Source: Bradyrhizobium niftali (GTDB taxonomy: Bacteria; Pseudomonadota; Alphaproteobacteria; Rhizobiales; Xanthobacteraceae). Taken from it: a DNA stretch of 64,000 nt. Below are positions 42,965-49,844 of the stretch, in pieces (position 1 is the stretch's first letter; each line of letters begins with the position of its first letter). The position numbers and the translations under genes are program-made. The notes under the pieces are model-generated. The model was given only the letters and a program-made list of their open reading frames with translations, did no database searches and was not told the DNA's origin. The DNA is taken from the NCBI RefSeq assembly GCF_004571025.1, contig NZ_SPQT01000002.1:558001-622000 (forward strand), in the 5' to 3' direction.

Positions 42965-43983
42965 GCCGAGACGTCGGAGGCGAGCTTGAGCAGGTTCGCG
43001 GCGGTCGCGGTCTTGGCGCCGTAGTCCTTCCACGCGGTGTCGCGGGCGATGTCGCGCCACTTGCCGACGGTCGCGGCATCGAGCACCGAGACCTTGGCGC
43101 CGGCCTTCTCGTAGACCTTGGCGACCTCGACGTCATCGTCCTGCGCGCCCTTGCGGCCGAAGGCTTCGAGCTCGGCGCCGACTGCGAGCAGCACGTCCTG
43201 CTGGTTCTTCGGCAGCTTGTCGAAGATCGCCTTCGACATCATCAAGGGCTCGAGCATGAACCAGTAGGAGGCACCCGCGCCCGAGGTCAGCGACTTCGCG
43301 ACCTCTTCGAGCCGGAACGAGATCAGGCTGGTGGAGGAGGTGAGAGCGGCGTCGCACGCGCCGGTCTGCATCGCCGCGTAGATTTCGTTCGACGGCACCG
43401 ACAGCACCGAGGCGCCGGCGGTCTGGAGCACCATGTCCATCTCGCGCGAGCCGCCGCGCACCTTCATGCCCTTGGCGTCTTCAGGCGCGACGATCGGCTT
43501 GGAGCGGCTGGCGAGGCCGCCGGCCTGCCACACCCAGGTGAGCAGGATGATGCCCTTGTCGGCGAGGAAGTCGGAGAGCGCCTTGCCGACCGGCTCCTTC
43601 TTCCAGCGCATGCCCTGGTCGTAGGTGGTGACGAGGCCCGGCATCAGGCCGATATTGGTCTCCGGCAGTTCGCCGCCGGCGTAAGGCATCGGATAGAGGC
43701 TGATGTCGAGCGCGCCCTTGCGCATCGCGGAGAACTGCGCGTTGGTCTTGATCAGCGAGGAGTTCGGATAGATCTCAGCGGCAATGTCGCCATTGCTGCG
43801 CTTGGCGACTTCGGCGGCGAACATGCGGCAGAGCCGGTCGCGGAAATCGCCCTTGTCGATGGTGCCGCCGGGGAATTGATGAGAGATCTTCAGCGTGGTG
43901 GCGGCATGCGCGGTGCCGGTGCCGAAGCGGAGAATGGCGGGTGCGGCGACGGCGGTCGCGATCAGGTGGCGGCGCGTGAGCAT
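42961..43983 (-). CDS. TRAP transporter substrate-binding protein (DctP type), system 2
   Basis: 340 residues with a twin-arginine-like signal (TRRHLIATAVAAPAILRFGT). DctP features: LKISHQFPGGTIDKGDFRDR, IYPNSSLIKTNAQFSAMRKG, and APEDAKGMKVRGGSREMD with the ligand Arg. Binds an unknown, probably carboxylated, solute. No regulator is upstream on this side; about 320 bp separates it from the divergent MXKDX gene. Confidence 0.92.
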   Translation of the reverse strand: MLTRRHLIATAVAAPAILRFGTGTAHAATTLKISHQFPGGTIDKGDFRDRLCRMFAAEVAKRSNGDIAAEIYPNSSLIKTNAQFSAMRKGALDISLYPMPYAGGELPETNIGLMPGLVTTYDQGMRWKKEPVGKALSDFLADKGIILLTWVWQAGGLASRSKPIVAPEDAKGMKVRGGSREMDMVLQTAGASVLSVPSNEIYAAMQTGACDAALTSSTSLISFRLEEVAKSLTSGAGASYWFMLEPLMMSKAIFDKLPKNQQDVLLAVGAELEAFGRKGAQDDDVEVAKVYEKAGAKVSVLDAATVGKWRDIARDTAWKDYGAKTATAANLLKLASDVSA

Positions 43984-44307
43984 GGTGTGATCCCCTTGAA
44001 CGTTTCTTTGAACGGTTCTTGTTTGGTGTGATTTGGGTCGGGCCTTGTGAGACCGCCGCATAGGCCCATCCTATCCGGTCTTTCGCCCGATGTTCTCTCA
44101 TCTGATAGTTCGAGACCGAATGCCGCGGCAAGTGTCGACCGTGCTGCGCTGCACACTTCCGATCCCCGCAGGCTATGCCGAACGACGGACCGCGGCGGGC
44201 GCGCAGAAATTTATCAGCGACCGCGTAACAACGTCGCGTGGCAATCCGTCGAGATTGAGTAGCGGCGTCCGTCGCTGACAAACACCATCTCGAAGGGAAG
44301 ACTAGTC
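43984..44307. other. Divergent intergenic region
   Basis: About 320 bp between the dctP of system 2 and the MXKDX repeat gene, expected to hold both promoters. GAACG-type short repeats (AACGTTTCTTTGAACGGTTC near 44000) are visible; no clear operator or RNA was recognised. Confidence 0.45.
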
Positions 44308-44550
44308 ATGACCATTCGCACCCGCATCACGCTCGGCGTCTCGGCTGCCGCTCTCTCGCTTGGCCTGGCGCTGTCGCCGGCCGCCTTTGCCCAGGACAAG
44401 ATGGGCAAGGAGGACGGTATGATGAAGAAGGAGACCATGTCCAAGGACGGCATGAAGAAGGATGCCATGACCAAGGACGACGGCATGAAGAAGGATCACA
44501 TGTCGAAGGACGGGATGAAGAAAGACGACGGGATGATGAAGAAGAACTGA
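44308..44550 (+). CDS. Pentapeptide MXKDX repeat protein
   Basis: 80 residues. Signal peptide ending ALSPAAFAQ, then a low-complexity Met/Lys/Asp tail made of MKKD, MSKDG and MTKDD units (about ten repeats). This matches the TIGRFAM-type pentapeptide MXKDX repeat proteins, exported and of unknown function; Met/Asp richness invites metal-binding hypotheses that remain unproven. GAAGGG lies upstream of the ATG. Confidence 0.88.
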   Translation: MTIRTRITLGVSAAALSLGLALSPAAFAQDKMGKEDGMMKKETMSKDGMKKDAMTKDDGMKKDHMSKDGMKKDDGMMKKN

Positions 44551-44604
44551 TCTTCGGTCGTCGCGAGAGGCGTTTGTGCAAGGCAGACGCGCGCTCTCGA
44601 ACGT

Positions 44605-44631
44605 CCGGGGCGGTCAGGTGGACCGCCCCGG
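44605..44631. terminator. Hairpin between MXKDX and DUF6481 genes
   Basis: CCGGGGCGGTC and GACCGCCCCGG form a perfect 11-bp stem around AGGTG. No T-tract follows, so factor-independent termination is uncertain. It separates convergent genes. Confidence 0.5.
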
Positions 44632-44675
44632 AGCAATGTCTCGGTTCAAGTTCAATTGAACGTGATTTTTGAACG

Positions 44676-45023
44676 TTACTTGCGCTTGGCCTTGCGGGCG
44701 GCGTAGCGGGCGTCGCGCTTGGCCTTCTGTTCGGCCTCGAGCGCAGCCGCGTTGGCGGCCGCTTCCTCGGCCTCGCGCGCAAGCCGCGCGGCTTCGGCGG
44801 CCTTGGCTTCTTCCTCAAGTCGCTTCTGCTCGGCCCTTTCGGCCTCGCGCGCAGCCTTTGCCTCGGCGCGCTTGGCCGCGAGCGCCTCGCGCTCGGCACG
44901 CTTCGCCGCAACCGACGGATCATCTGGCCCGGGCTGGGATTTGAATTTGTTCAAAAGATTTTTGCGGGCGTCTTGCGCCGCCTTTTGCCGGTCTGCAAAA
45001 CCGGGTTCCCTGAATCCACTCAT
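44676..45023 (-). CDS. DUF6481 family protein
   Basis: 115 residues; begins MSGFREPGFADRQKAAQDAR, then a long, highly charged Ala/Glu/Lys/Arg helix (coiled-coil-like) ending RKAKRK. This is the DUF6481 pattern common in Bradyrhizobiaceae. Cytoplasmic; function unknown. Convergent with the MXKDX gene. Confidence 0.85.
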   Translation of the reverse strand: MSGFREPGFADRQKAAQDARKNLLNKFKSQPGPDDPSVAAKRAEREALAAKRAEAKAAREAERAEQKRLEEEAKAAEAARLAREAEEAAANAAALEAEQKAKRDARYAARKAKRK

Positions 45024-45053
45024 CGACGAGCCTTGTCTTCCTCGCTTTCGACC

Positions 45054-45230
45054 CTACATCACTGCGTGTTGGTACGTCGGCTGGGCATAGCAGGCGCCAC
45101 GCGACGCACATGCGTGTACATCGCCGTGCGCCGCAACGCCACCCAATTCGCAGCCGATCAGGTAGACGAAAATCGCCCACCGACGATCTCTCGTAGCCCG
45201 GAAAAACTGCCGAATTGTGATGTCCCTCAT
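45054..45230 (-). CDS. Possible small protein
   Basis: 58 residues (MRDITIRQFFRATRDRRWAI...), basic N-terminus, one weakly hydrophobic segment (AIFVYLIGCELGGVAAHG) and three cysteines. No Shine-Dalgarno precedes the ATG at 45230. Composition looks protein-like, but support is thin. Confidence 0.33.
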   Translation of the reverse strand: MRDITIRQFFRATRDRRWAIFVYLIGCELGGVAAHGDVHACASRGACYAQPTYQHAVM

Positions 45231-45285
45231 AAGGGAGCATGTGGAGCGGCGCCTAGCGTCCGCGCCAGCAAGACGGAGCACGGGC

Positions 45286-45522
45286 ATGACTACCTTCCGA
45301 TTGGGCCTGAAGGCGCTTGCAATTACCGTCGTGGTGGTCGCTGTGGCCGCCGCCGCGCTGCTGCTCGCTCGTCCGCGGCCGATCGAAAGCGCCGTGCTCG
45401 GCGCCGGCTGGGAGTGCAGCCAGACCGCATTCGTGCTCACGACCTGCGCACCACGCGTTCGTGAAGCGGTCCCCGCCGTCGAAACCTCGCGCAAGGATGC
45501 GATCCGGGCGACCCGCGGCTGA
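45286..45522 (+). CDS. Small exported or membrane-anchored protein
   Basis: 78 residues with one N-terminal hydrophobic segment (ALAITVVVVAVAAAALLLAR) and a periplasmic tail containing two cysteines (WECSQT, TTCAPR). ACGGAG precedes the ATG. Followed on the same strand by another small membrane protein. No family recognised. Confidence 0.62.
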   Translation: MTTFRLGLKALAITVVVVAVAAAALLLARPRPIESAVLGAGWECSQTAFVLTTCAPRVREAVPAVETSRKDAIRATRG

Positions 45523-45595
45523 ACCGGAACTGATTGCGATGTGACGCGACGCCGCAGAGGTGTTAAAGCCGGCTCGCCCCCGCGATCAGTCCGTC

Positions 45596-45838
45596 ATGAC
45601 CAAGCCCGAGTCTGAGTCCAATCCCAAGCCAAGCCCCGGACCGGGTGAAAAGCCCAGATCCGCGCCAGGACCTCAATCCGGTGACAACCGCCGCGGCGCG
45701 ATCGCCGGCCTGATCATCGCGATCGTGATCCTCGGCGTCGGCTGGTGGCTTGCCCGCGATCTCACCGCCGCCAGCAAGATGCAGGACTGCCTGATGTCGG
45801 GGCGGAGCAATTGCAACGTGATCGAGCCGGCCCGCTAG
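45596..45838 (+). CDS. Small single-pass membrane protein
   Basis: 80 residues. A Pro/Ser/Lys-rich cytoplasmic N-terminus (residues 1-32) precedes one helix (GAIAGLIIAIVILGVGWWLA) and a short tail with two cysteines (MQDCLMSGRSNCNVIEPAR), probably disulfide-bonded outside. The tail pattern recurs in Bradyrhizobium genomes in my recollection. Function unknown. Confidence 0.68.
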   Translation: MTKPESESNPKPSPGPGEKPRSAPGPQSGDNRRGAIAGLIIAIVILGVGWWLARDLTAASKMQDCLMSGRSNCNVIEPAR

Positions 45839-46010
45839 CAGCGCTCAAACACGTCCGGTAGAGCCAAAAAATGCCGTGATCTTAATCATTTGTAACGCGA
45901 CTTCGCCGATCAGGCAGGTCAGTTATGTCAGCCGGCATCAGCCCAGCGCGCGGCGAATCGTCTATCGCGCTGGGACCACGGCAATCGAAAGAGTAGGGGG
46001 TCAAGCACGC

Positions 46011-46823
46011 ATGAGTGCGTCCAGCCACATGAAGATCATCATTCCCTTGGTTTCGGCCATGTCGCTGCTCGCGCTCTCGGCGCAGGCGCAGGAGGCCCGG
46101 CCGCCGAAGGACCCCGGCCAATCGCCGGCAGGGCCAGCCGCGGGCGCACCGCCCCAGAACAATCAGAACATGCGCAAGGGCCCGCCGCCGCAGCAGGCGG
46201 CCCGGCCTGCGCCGCAGCCCGGCGGCCAGCCCCATGCGGGACCCGGTCATGCGGGTCCTGGTGCCGGCCCAGCCGCCGGTCCGGCTCCTGGCCCGCGCAA
46301 TGCGGGCGGTCCGCCGCCCGGTCGTAATTACGCCAGGGGTCCCGCACCGGCGCGCGACTGGGGCGGACACGCCTATCGCGGTAATGTTGCCTGGGATGGC
46401 GGTCGCTGGCGCCACGAGGTCCACAACGGCCGCTCCGGCTGGTGGTGGGACGTCGGCGGCGTCTGGTATTATTATCCGCAGCGGATGGCCGGTCCGCCCG
46501 GCTATATCTCGGAGGAGTATTACGACGACGTGCCGGTGGCCTACGCCCCGCCGCCCGTCGCCTACGAACCGCCGCCTCCGCCGCCGCCGGCCGATCCCGG
46601 TGCGAGCGCGCTTGGCGGTGCCATTGTCGGCGGTGTGCTCGGCGGCCTGATCTCGGGTAACGCGTCGGGCGCGGCCGCAGGCACCGTGATCGGCGGCGCT
46701 ACCGGCGCGATCGCCGGTGCGACCGCTGCCTCGCGTCCCGGCTACTATCTGGCCGAGGGCAATTGCTACTACCGCTATCCGAGCGGCCAGTATGTGCAGG
46801 CCGATCCCCGCGCGTGTTACTGA
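46011..46823 (+). CDS. Exported Pro/Gly-rich protein with glycine-zipper segment
   Basis: 270 residues. Signal peptide (HMKIIIPLVSAMSLLALSAQ), a long Pro/Gly/Gln/Ala-rich region (about 30-120), a Trp/Tyr-rich section (GGRWRHEVHNGRSGWWWDV, WYYYPQ), a YDDVPVAYAPPPVAYEPPP stretch, a glycine zipper (GGAIVGGVLGGLISG), and a C-terminal CYYRYPSGQYVQADPRACY with two cysteines. Likely envelope-associated; function unknown. Confidence 0.8.
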   Translation: MSASSHMKIIIPLVSAMSLLALSAQAQEARPPKDPGQSPAGPAAGAPPQNNQNMRKGPPPQQAARPAPQPGGQPHAGPGHAGPGAGPAAGPAPGPRNAGGPPPGRNYARGPAPARDWGGHAYRGNVAWDGGRWRHEVHNGRSGWWWDVGGVWYYYPQRMAGPPGYISEEYYDDVPVAYAPPPVAYEPPPPPPPADPGASALGGAIVGGVLGGLISGNASGAAAGTVIGGATGAIAGATAASRPGYYLAEGNCYYRYPSGQYVQADPRACY

Positions 46824-46848
46824 GATTCCGGACAGCTCTGGAACGGAG

Positions 46849-46876
46849 AGGCGGGCGAAAGGCCCGCTTCTTTTTT
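46849..46876 (+). terminator. Intrinsic terminator
   Basis: GCGGGC-GAAAG-GCCCGC followed by TTCTTTTTTG, about 25 bp after the stop of the Pro/Gly-rich protein gene. Confidence 0.88.
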
Positions 46877-46933
46877 GTCCGGGTTTGTCGTCTTGGCTTG
46901 GCGTCGCGGCAGAATGACTGATCGCCTCGCGCC

Positions 46934-47095
46934 TCAAGACACCAGCCAGGTCATGAACGCCATGAGGCCCCAGACCAGGCCCGCGATCCACGCCAGCATC
47001 ACGATGCCGATGGTCGCAAGAAAGGTGACGCCGAACACGTCGGTCCTTTTCCGCTGTGTGGGGACGTGAGCTTCGGCTGCAGCTTCTCGTGTCAT
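46934..47095 (-). CDS. Small membrane protein
   Basis: 53 residues from the ATG at 47095 (MTREAAAEAHVPTQRKRTDV), then one long hydrophobic stretch of two possible helices (FLATIGIVMLAWIAGLVWGL). A GTG at 47137 would add 14 residues. No family recognised. Confidence 0.58.
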   Translation of the reverse strand: MTREAAAEAHVPTQRKRTDVFGVTFLATIGIVMLAWIAGLVWGLMAFMTWLVS

Positions 47096-47390
47096 GACCG
47101 CAAGACCACTCGTGCTTTCTCCCGCCTTTGGGAGCACTGAGATGTTCTAGCCGAGACGCCGGGCGCAGGCTGTGACGCAGTTCACATCCGTCTGAATGAC
47201 GCCGGGTCTCACGGTTTCGTGCAGTATGGGCGTCGCACGGTCGGCGTGGGCGTTCTGAAACCGCGGGTGCAGTTTCATATCGTGTACAATTTCAGCGTGT
47301 TGAAATAGCTGGCGACAACGCTGGTTATCCGCATTCATACGGACGAAATTGCCATGCACTTGTCCAGATCGGACGGCTAGAATCCGCCCC

Positions 47391-47543
47391 ATGTGTAACA
47401 CGTACGATCCACAGCACGAAGCCGAGGCGGCAATGAAGCGCGCCGCGGCATCAGAAGGCCCGGACCGGCAAAGACTCATCGAGCTCGCCATTGCCTGGCA
47501 TCAGCTGGCCCGCGACCGGCGCGACGATGAACCGACGGACTAG
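47391..47543 (+). CDS. Small hypothetical protein
   Basis: 50 residues (MCNTYDPQHEAEAAMKRAAA...), helical and charged (RQRLIELAIAWHQLARDRR). A ribosome-binding site is not obvious. Looks like a short regulatory or partner protein but is unidentified. Confidence 0.45.
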   Translation: MCNTYDPQHEAEAAMKRAAASEGPDRQRLIELAIAWHQLARDRRDDEPTD

Positions 47544-47668
47544 TCGGATTCAGCCGACGATCGCCGGCCGAATCCTTTCGCCTTCGATCCACCGCAAGCG
47601 TTGCTCGCCTCGCGCTGCATGAGCTGCAGCCAACGTGTTGACCGTGATCCCGTTCCAGGCTGCTGCTG

Positions 47669-47980
47669 TCAAACGCCGCGATCGATGCCGACCGGTTTCG
47701 GCCGGTGCACGTAGTCCAGGATGCATGGTCGATCCGCCGAACGGCGGTTCTGGTCGCTCCCGCCCGCCAGCGAACGAACGGCGAAGGCCAGCTGATGCTG
47801 GCTCGCCGCGACGTTCATAATGGATGCTTGTGCCTTCTCGAGGTGTTTTGCCATCTCGCCGGAGTTCAAGTCCACGCCGGCATCGATCGCCAAGAACGAC
47901 ATTGCAGCGACGGCAATTCCGGACGCGATAGCCATTCCTGTCCATTCAGATGACGGCATCACAGAAATCTTCGACACCAT
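47669..47980 (-). CDS. Membrane-anchored hypothetical protein
   Basis: 103 residues from the ATG at 47980. One N-terminal helix (TGMAIASGIAVAAMSFLAI) leads into a helical periplasmic region (GEMAKHLEKAQASIMNVAAS) and a basic tail (YVHRPKPVGIDRGV). Coding composition is good; the ribosome-binding site is weak. No family recognised. Confidence 0.5.
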   Translation of the reverse strand: MVSKISVMPSSEWTGMAIASGIAVAAMSFLAIDAGVDLNSGEMAKHLEKAQASIMNVAASQHQLAFAVRSLAGGSDQNRRSADRPCILDYVHRPKPVGIDRGV

Positions 47981-48156
47981 TTCGGCATGCCGGATAGATA
48001 GGACTCTCTCGTCGCCTGGACAGGCCTGCGCACGCTTTCTTGAAGTGTGACAGATTTGCAAATCACGTTGCCACGGAGATCGCGGGCCGGGATGATTTGC
48101 GGCTCTGCCGTCGGCTCGGCCAAGCCCGAATGAAGCCAATCCGCTCGAAGAGCAAG

Positions 48157-48187
48157 ACTGGCGATCCCAGCAGGACTCGAACCTGCA
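48157..48187 (-). repeat. attachment-site-like 31-bp duplication of the tRNA-Arg 3' end
   Basis: Identical over 31 bp to 49337-49367, i.e. the T arm, acceptor 3' strand and CCA of tRNA-Arg, in the same orientation. The rest of the tRNA is absent here. This is the footprint expected when an element integrates at a tRNA 3' end. The sequence between the two copies is 1.15 kb. Confidence 0.8.
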
Positions 48188-48729
48188 GTGCTCGGAGACA
48201 TCCACAACGTGATCAAGGGCAGGTCGCCGCCGCGCGCTACCGGAAGCTGTATGCCACGATTTCCTAACCCCAAAGAGATATTCAACTTCTGATATGCTTT
48301 GCTATTCTATTCCCGCATTCTTGGATTGATCCCCCTGGATGCATCGGAACGATCGCCTAGCCAACCTCACCCCTGCGGTTGGCTAGGCACTTTCATTTCG
48401 ATCAGGGTCTCTTCCATCTTCCATCTTCCATCGCGCGGCCGCTTGCCAAATCGAATCCGCTCGCGCGACGGCGGTTCGCGCCGGTCGTGCAGTAAGCATT
48501 CGGCATGAGCAGCGGATATCGTATCCGCACGTCGCAAAATCGCTGCACTCTATCAATTGCAGAGCGTGTTGCGCCCGTGTTGCGTCGCTTGTAGCCGATT
48601 TGTAATCGCAGTGCTTGAACCACTACGTTTCATCGCGCTTATTCGTATCATTGATTTGCTTCAATGTGCTCATGGGTCGCGTGGATCGCGCGGCAGCGGG
48701 CTTCCGGGTTCAACACGGAGGCACTGCGC
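48188..48729. other. Island remnant without intact genes
   Basis: Contains the 12-bp hairpin at 48355, a short TTCCATC triplet repeat near 48417, and a small palindrome (GCGGATA-TCG-TATCCGC near 48510). No intact gene with a ribosome-binding site. Confidence 0.5.
48355..48388 (+). terminator. 12-bp perfect hairpin inside the island remnant
   Basis: GCCTAGCCAACC and GGTTGGCTAGGC around a 10-nt loop, followed by ACTTTCATTT. Terminator-like, but the T-tract is weak; a cruciform or repeat is possible. Confidence 0.55.
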
Positions 48730-48930
48730 ATGGGCGAACGTATCGCCAATCACCGTTGCCAAGTTTGCCGCCATCCAGAACGATGGCGCGTCGAGCTATT
48801 GCGTGCTGGCGGCGCGTCTCTCGATGCTCTAGCCGACAAGTTCGGCCTAGATCGTGACGCGATCTGGCGCCATCGGTCGAAGCACGTCCCGGACGAAACC
48901 AAGGCAACCTACCTCTGCGGCCCGGCGCAG

Positions 48931-49188
48931 TCAGCCGAGCTTGCGGAGAAGGCGGCCAGCGAGGGTGACAGCGTCCTCGATGTTGATGCTTTGGGCCATC
49001 GAGCCCAGTTCGCCAGTAACGCGGGCGATCGTCTCGAGCACCGACGTGAGCCGGCCGGCAACGTAAGCGACGCCACGCGCATCTCCCGCCTCGTTCATTG
49101 CCGCGAGCTGTCCTGTCAGAATGGTGCGCACCATCCGCAGATGATCCGATTCGCGTTTGCGCCTAACGCCTCTGGCGGCCCCATGCAC
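48931..49188 (-). pseudogene. Inverted C-terminal portion of the phage-type gene
   Basis: Minus-strand frame of 85 residues from a GTG at 49188. The core (DHLRMVRTILTGQLAAMNEA, VAYVAGRLTSVLETIARVTG, ELGSMAQSI) is the expected continuation of the plus-strand gene at 48730. It now reads back toward it and ends inside its N-terminal part. May be expressed as a short protein, but is best read as an inverted fragment. Confidence 0.5.
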
Positions 49189-49249
49189 AAAGATCTCGAC
49201 GCGCGATGCCGAGCAGCGTCCCGATCATCAGCCCGATGCGCGCGGTCAT
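49163..49249 (-). CDS. Possible 28-residue peptide
   Basis: GGAGG lies six bases before the ATG at 49249. The product (MTARIGLMIGTLLGIARRDL...) has one short hydrophobic stretch and a basic end. It overlaps the inverted fragment's start in another frame; possibly the truncated N-terminus of another lost island gene. Confidence 0.33.
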   Translation of the reverse strand: MTARIGLMIGTLLGIARRDLCAWGRQRR

Positions 49250-49338
49250 TGGCCGCCTCCGGAGCGCCGCGCAACACGGTTTGGCATCGAGAATGAAGTC
49301 AATACGGCAGCAAGTCATTGATTTACGGGTTGAAAAAC

Positions 49339-49415
49339 TGGCGATCCCAGCAGGACTCGAACCTGCAACCCGCGGAGTAGAAATCCGCTACTCTATCCAG
49401 TTGAGCTATGGGACC
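49339..49415 (-). tRNA. tRNA-Arg (anticodon UCU)
   Basis: Acceptor GGTCCCA/TGGGATC, anticodon stem GCGGA/TCCGC around TTTCTAC (anticodon TCT), T loop GGTTCGAGTCC, CCA encoded, then TTTTT. 77 nt. Its 3' end is duplicated at 48157-48187. Confidence 0.96.
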
Positions 49416-49844
49416 GTCTTGAGGCTGGGTCTTGAGGCCGGTCTTGGGCCGGTCTCGGCTACCGCCTGCCGGTCTTCTATCACGCCAGATATGAAAAATC
49501 CGCGCGTTCGCCAAGCCTGAACCGAACCGTTTTCCTCAAAGCCGCGACAAAGCGGAACGGTGGGGTGTCAGGGTGCCGGGTTGAGCGGCAGCGGACTGGA
49601 CGATGGATCACATCGCCGGGAACGCTGGTCAGCTTCCGGGACACCGCCGCCGGTCGATTGGTCGGGTATGGCTGCGCCATCAGGACGGCGTGCGCGGTGA
49701 TATCTTGATCGGTCTCCTCTGGGCTTGCCTTGTCATGGCGAATGCGACGATTTGCACCTCTGGTTCCATCGCCTTGAGTCCGTCACCTTTCCGCGCACTT
49801 CATTTGCCGCCGCGGCGTTCGTCCGCGATTTCCGGGAGTCCATC
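49416..49844. other. Intergenic region upstream of the alpha-2-macroglobulin gene
   Basis: About 430 bp holding the tRNA-Arg promoter (minus) and presumably the promoter for the plus-strand gene. No other gene or RNA recognised. Confidence 0.5.

Larger units (their letters stand above)
48730..49296 (+). pseudogene. Prophage-type DNA-packaging/HTH protein gene, rearranged after residue 85
   Basis: GGAGG precedes the ATG at 48730. The first 85 residues (NHRCQVCRHPERWRVELLRA, LDALADKFGLDRDAIWRHRS, YLCGPAQ) are a zinc-finger-like CxxC plus a helix-turn-helix of a type I recall from phage regions of Bradyrhizobium. After ...ASEGDSVLD (about 48984) the plus frame turns into composition unlike the start, while the expected continuation (HLRMVRTILTGQLAAMNEAG) is found on the minus strand of the same segment. 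So the C-terminal part was inverted and the gene is broken. Confidence 0.6.

Noticed and set aside
44605..44631. Calling the GGGGCGGTC hairpin a confident intrinsic terminator
   Set aside because: The stem is perfect but neither side has a T-tract, so it is kept only as a moderate-confidence terminator-like hairpin.
49480..49680. Small minus-strand ORF between tRNA-Arg and the alpha-2-macroglobulin gene
   Set aside because: Arg/Pro-rich shadow composition, no ribosome-binding site, and it overlaps the presumed promoter region of tRNA-Arg.
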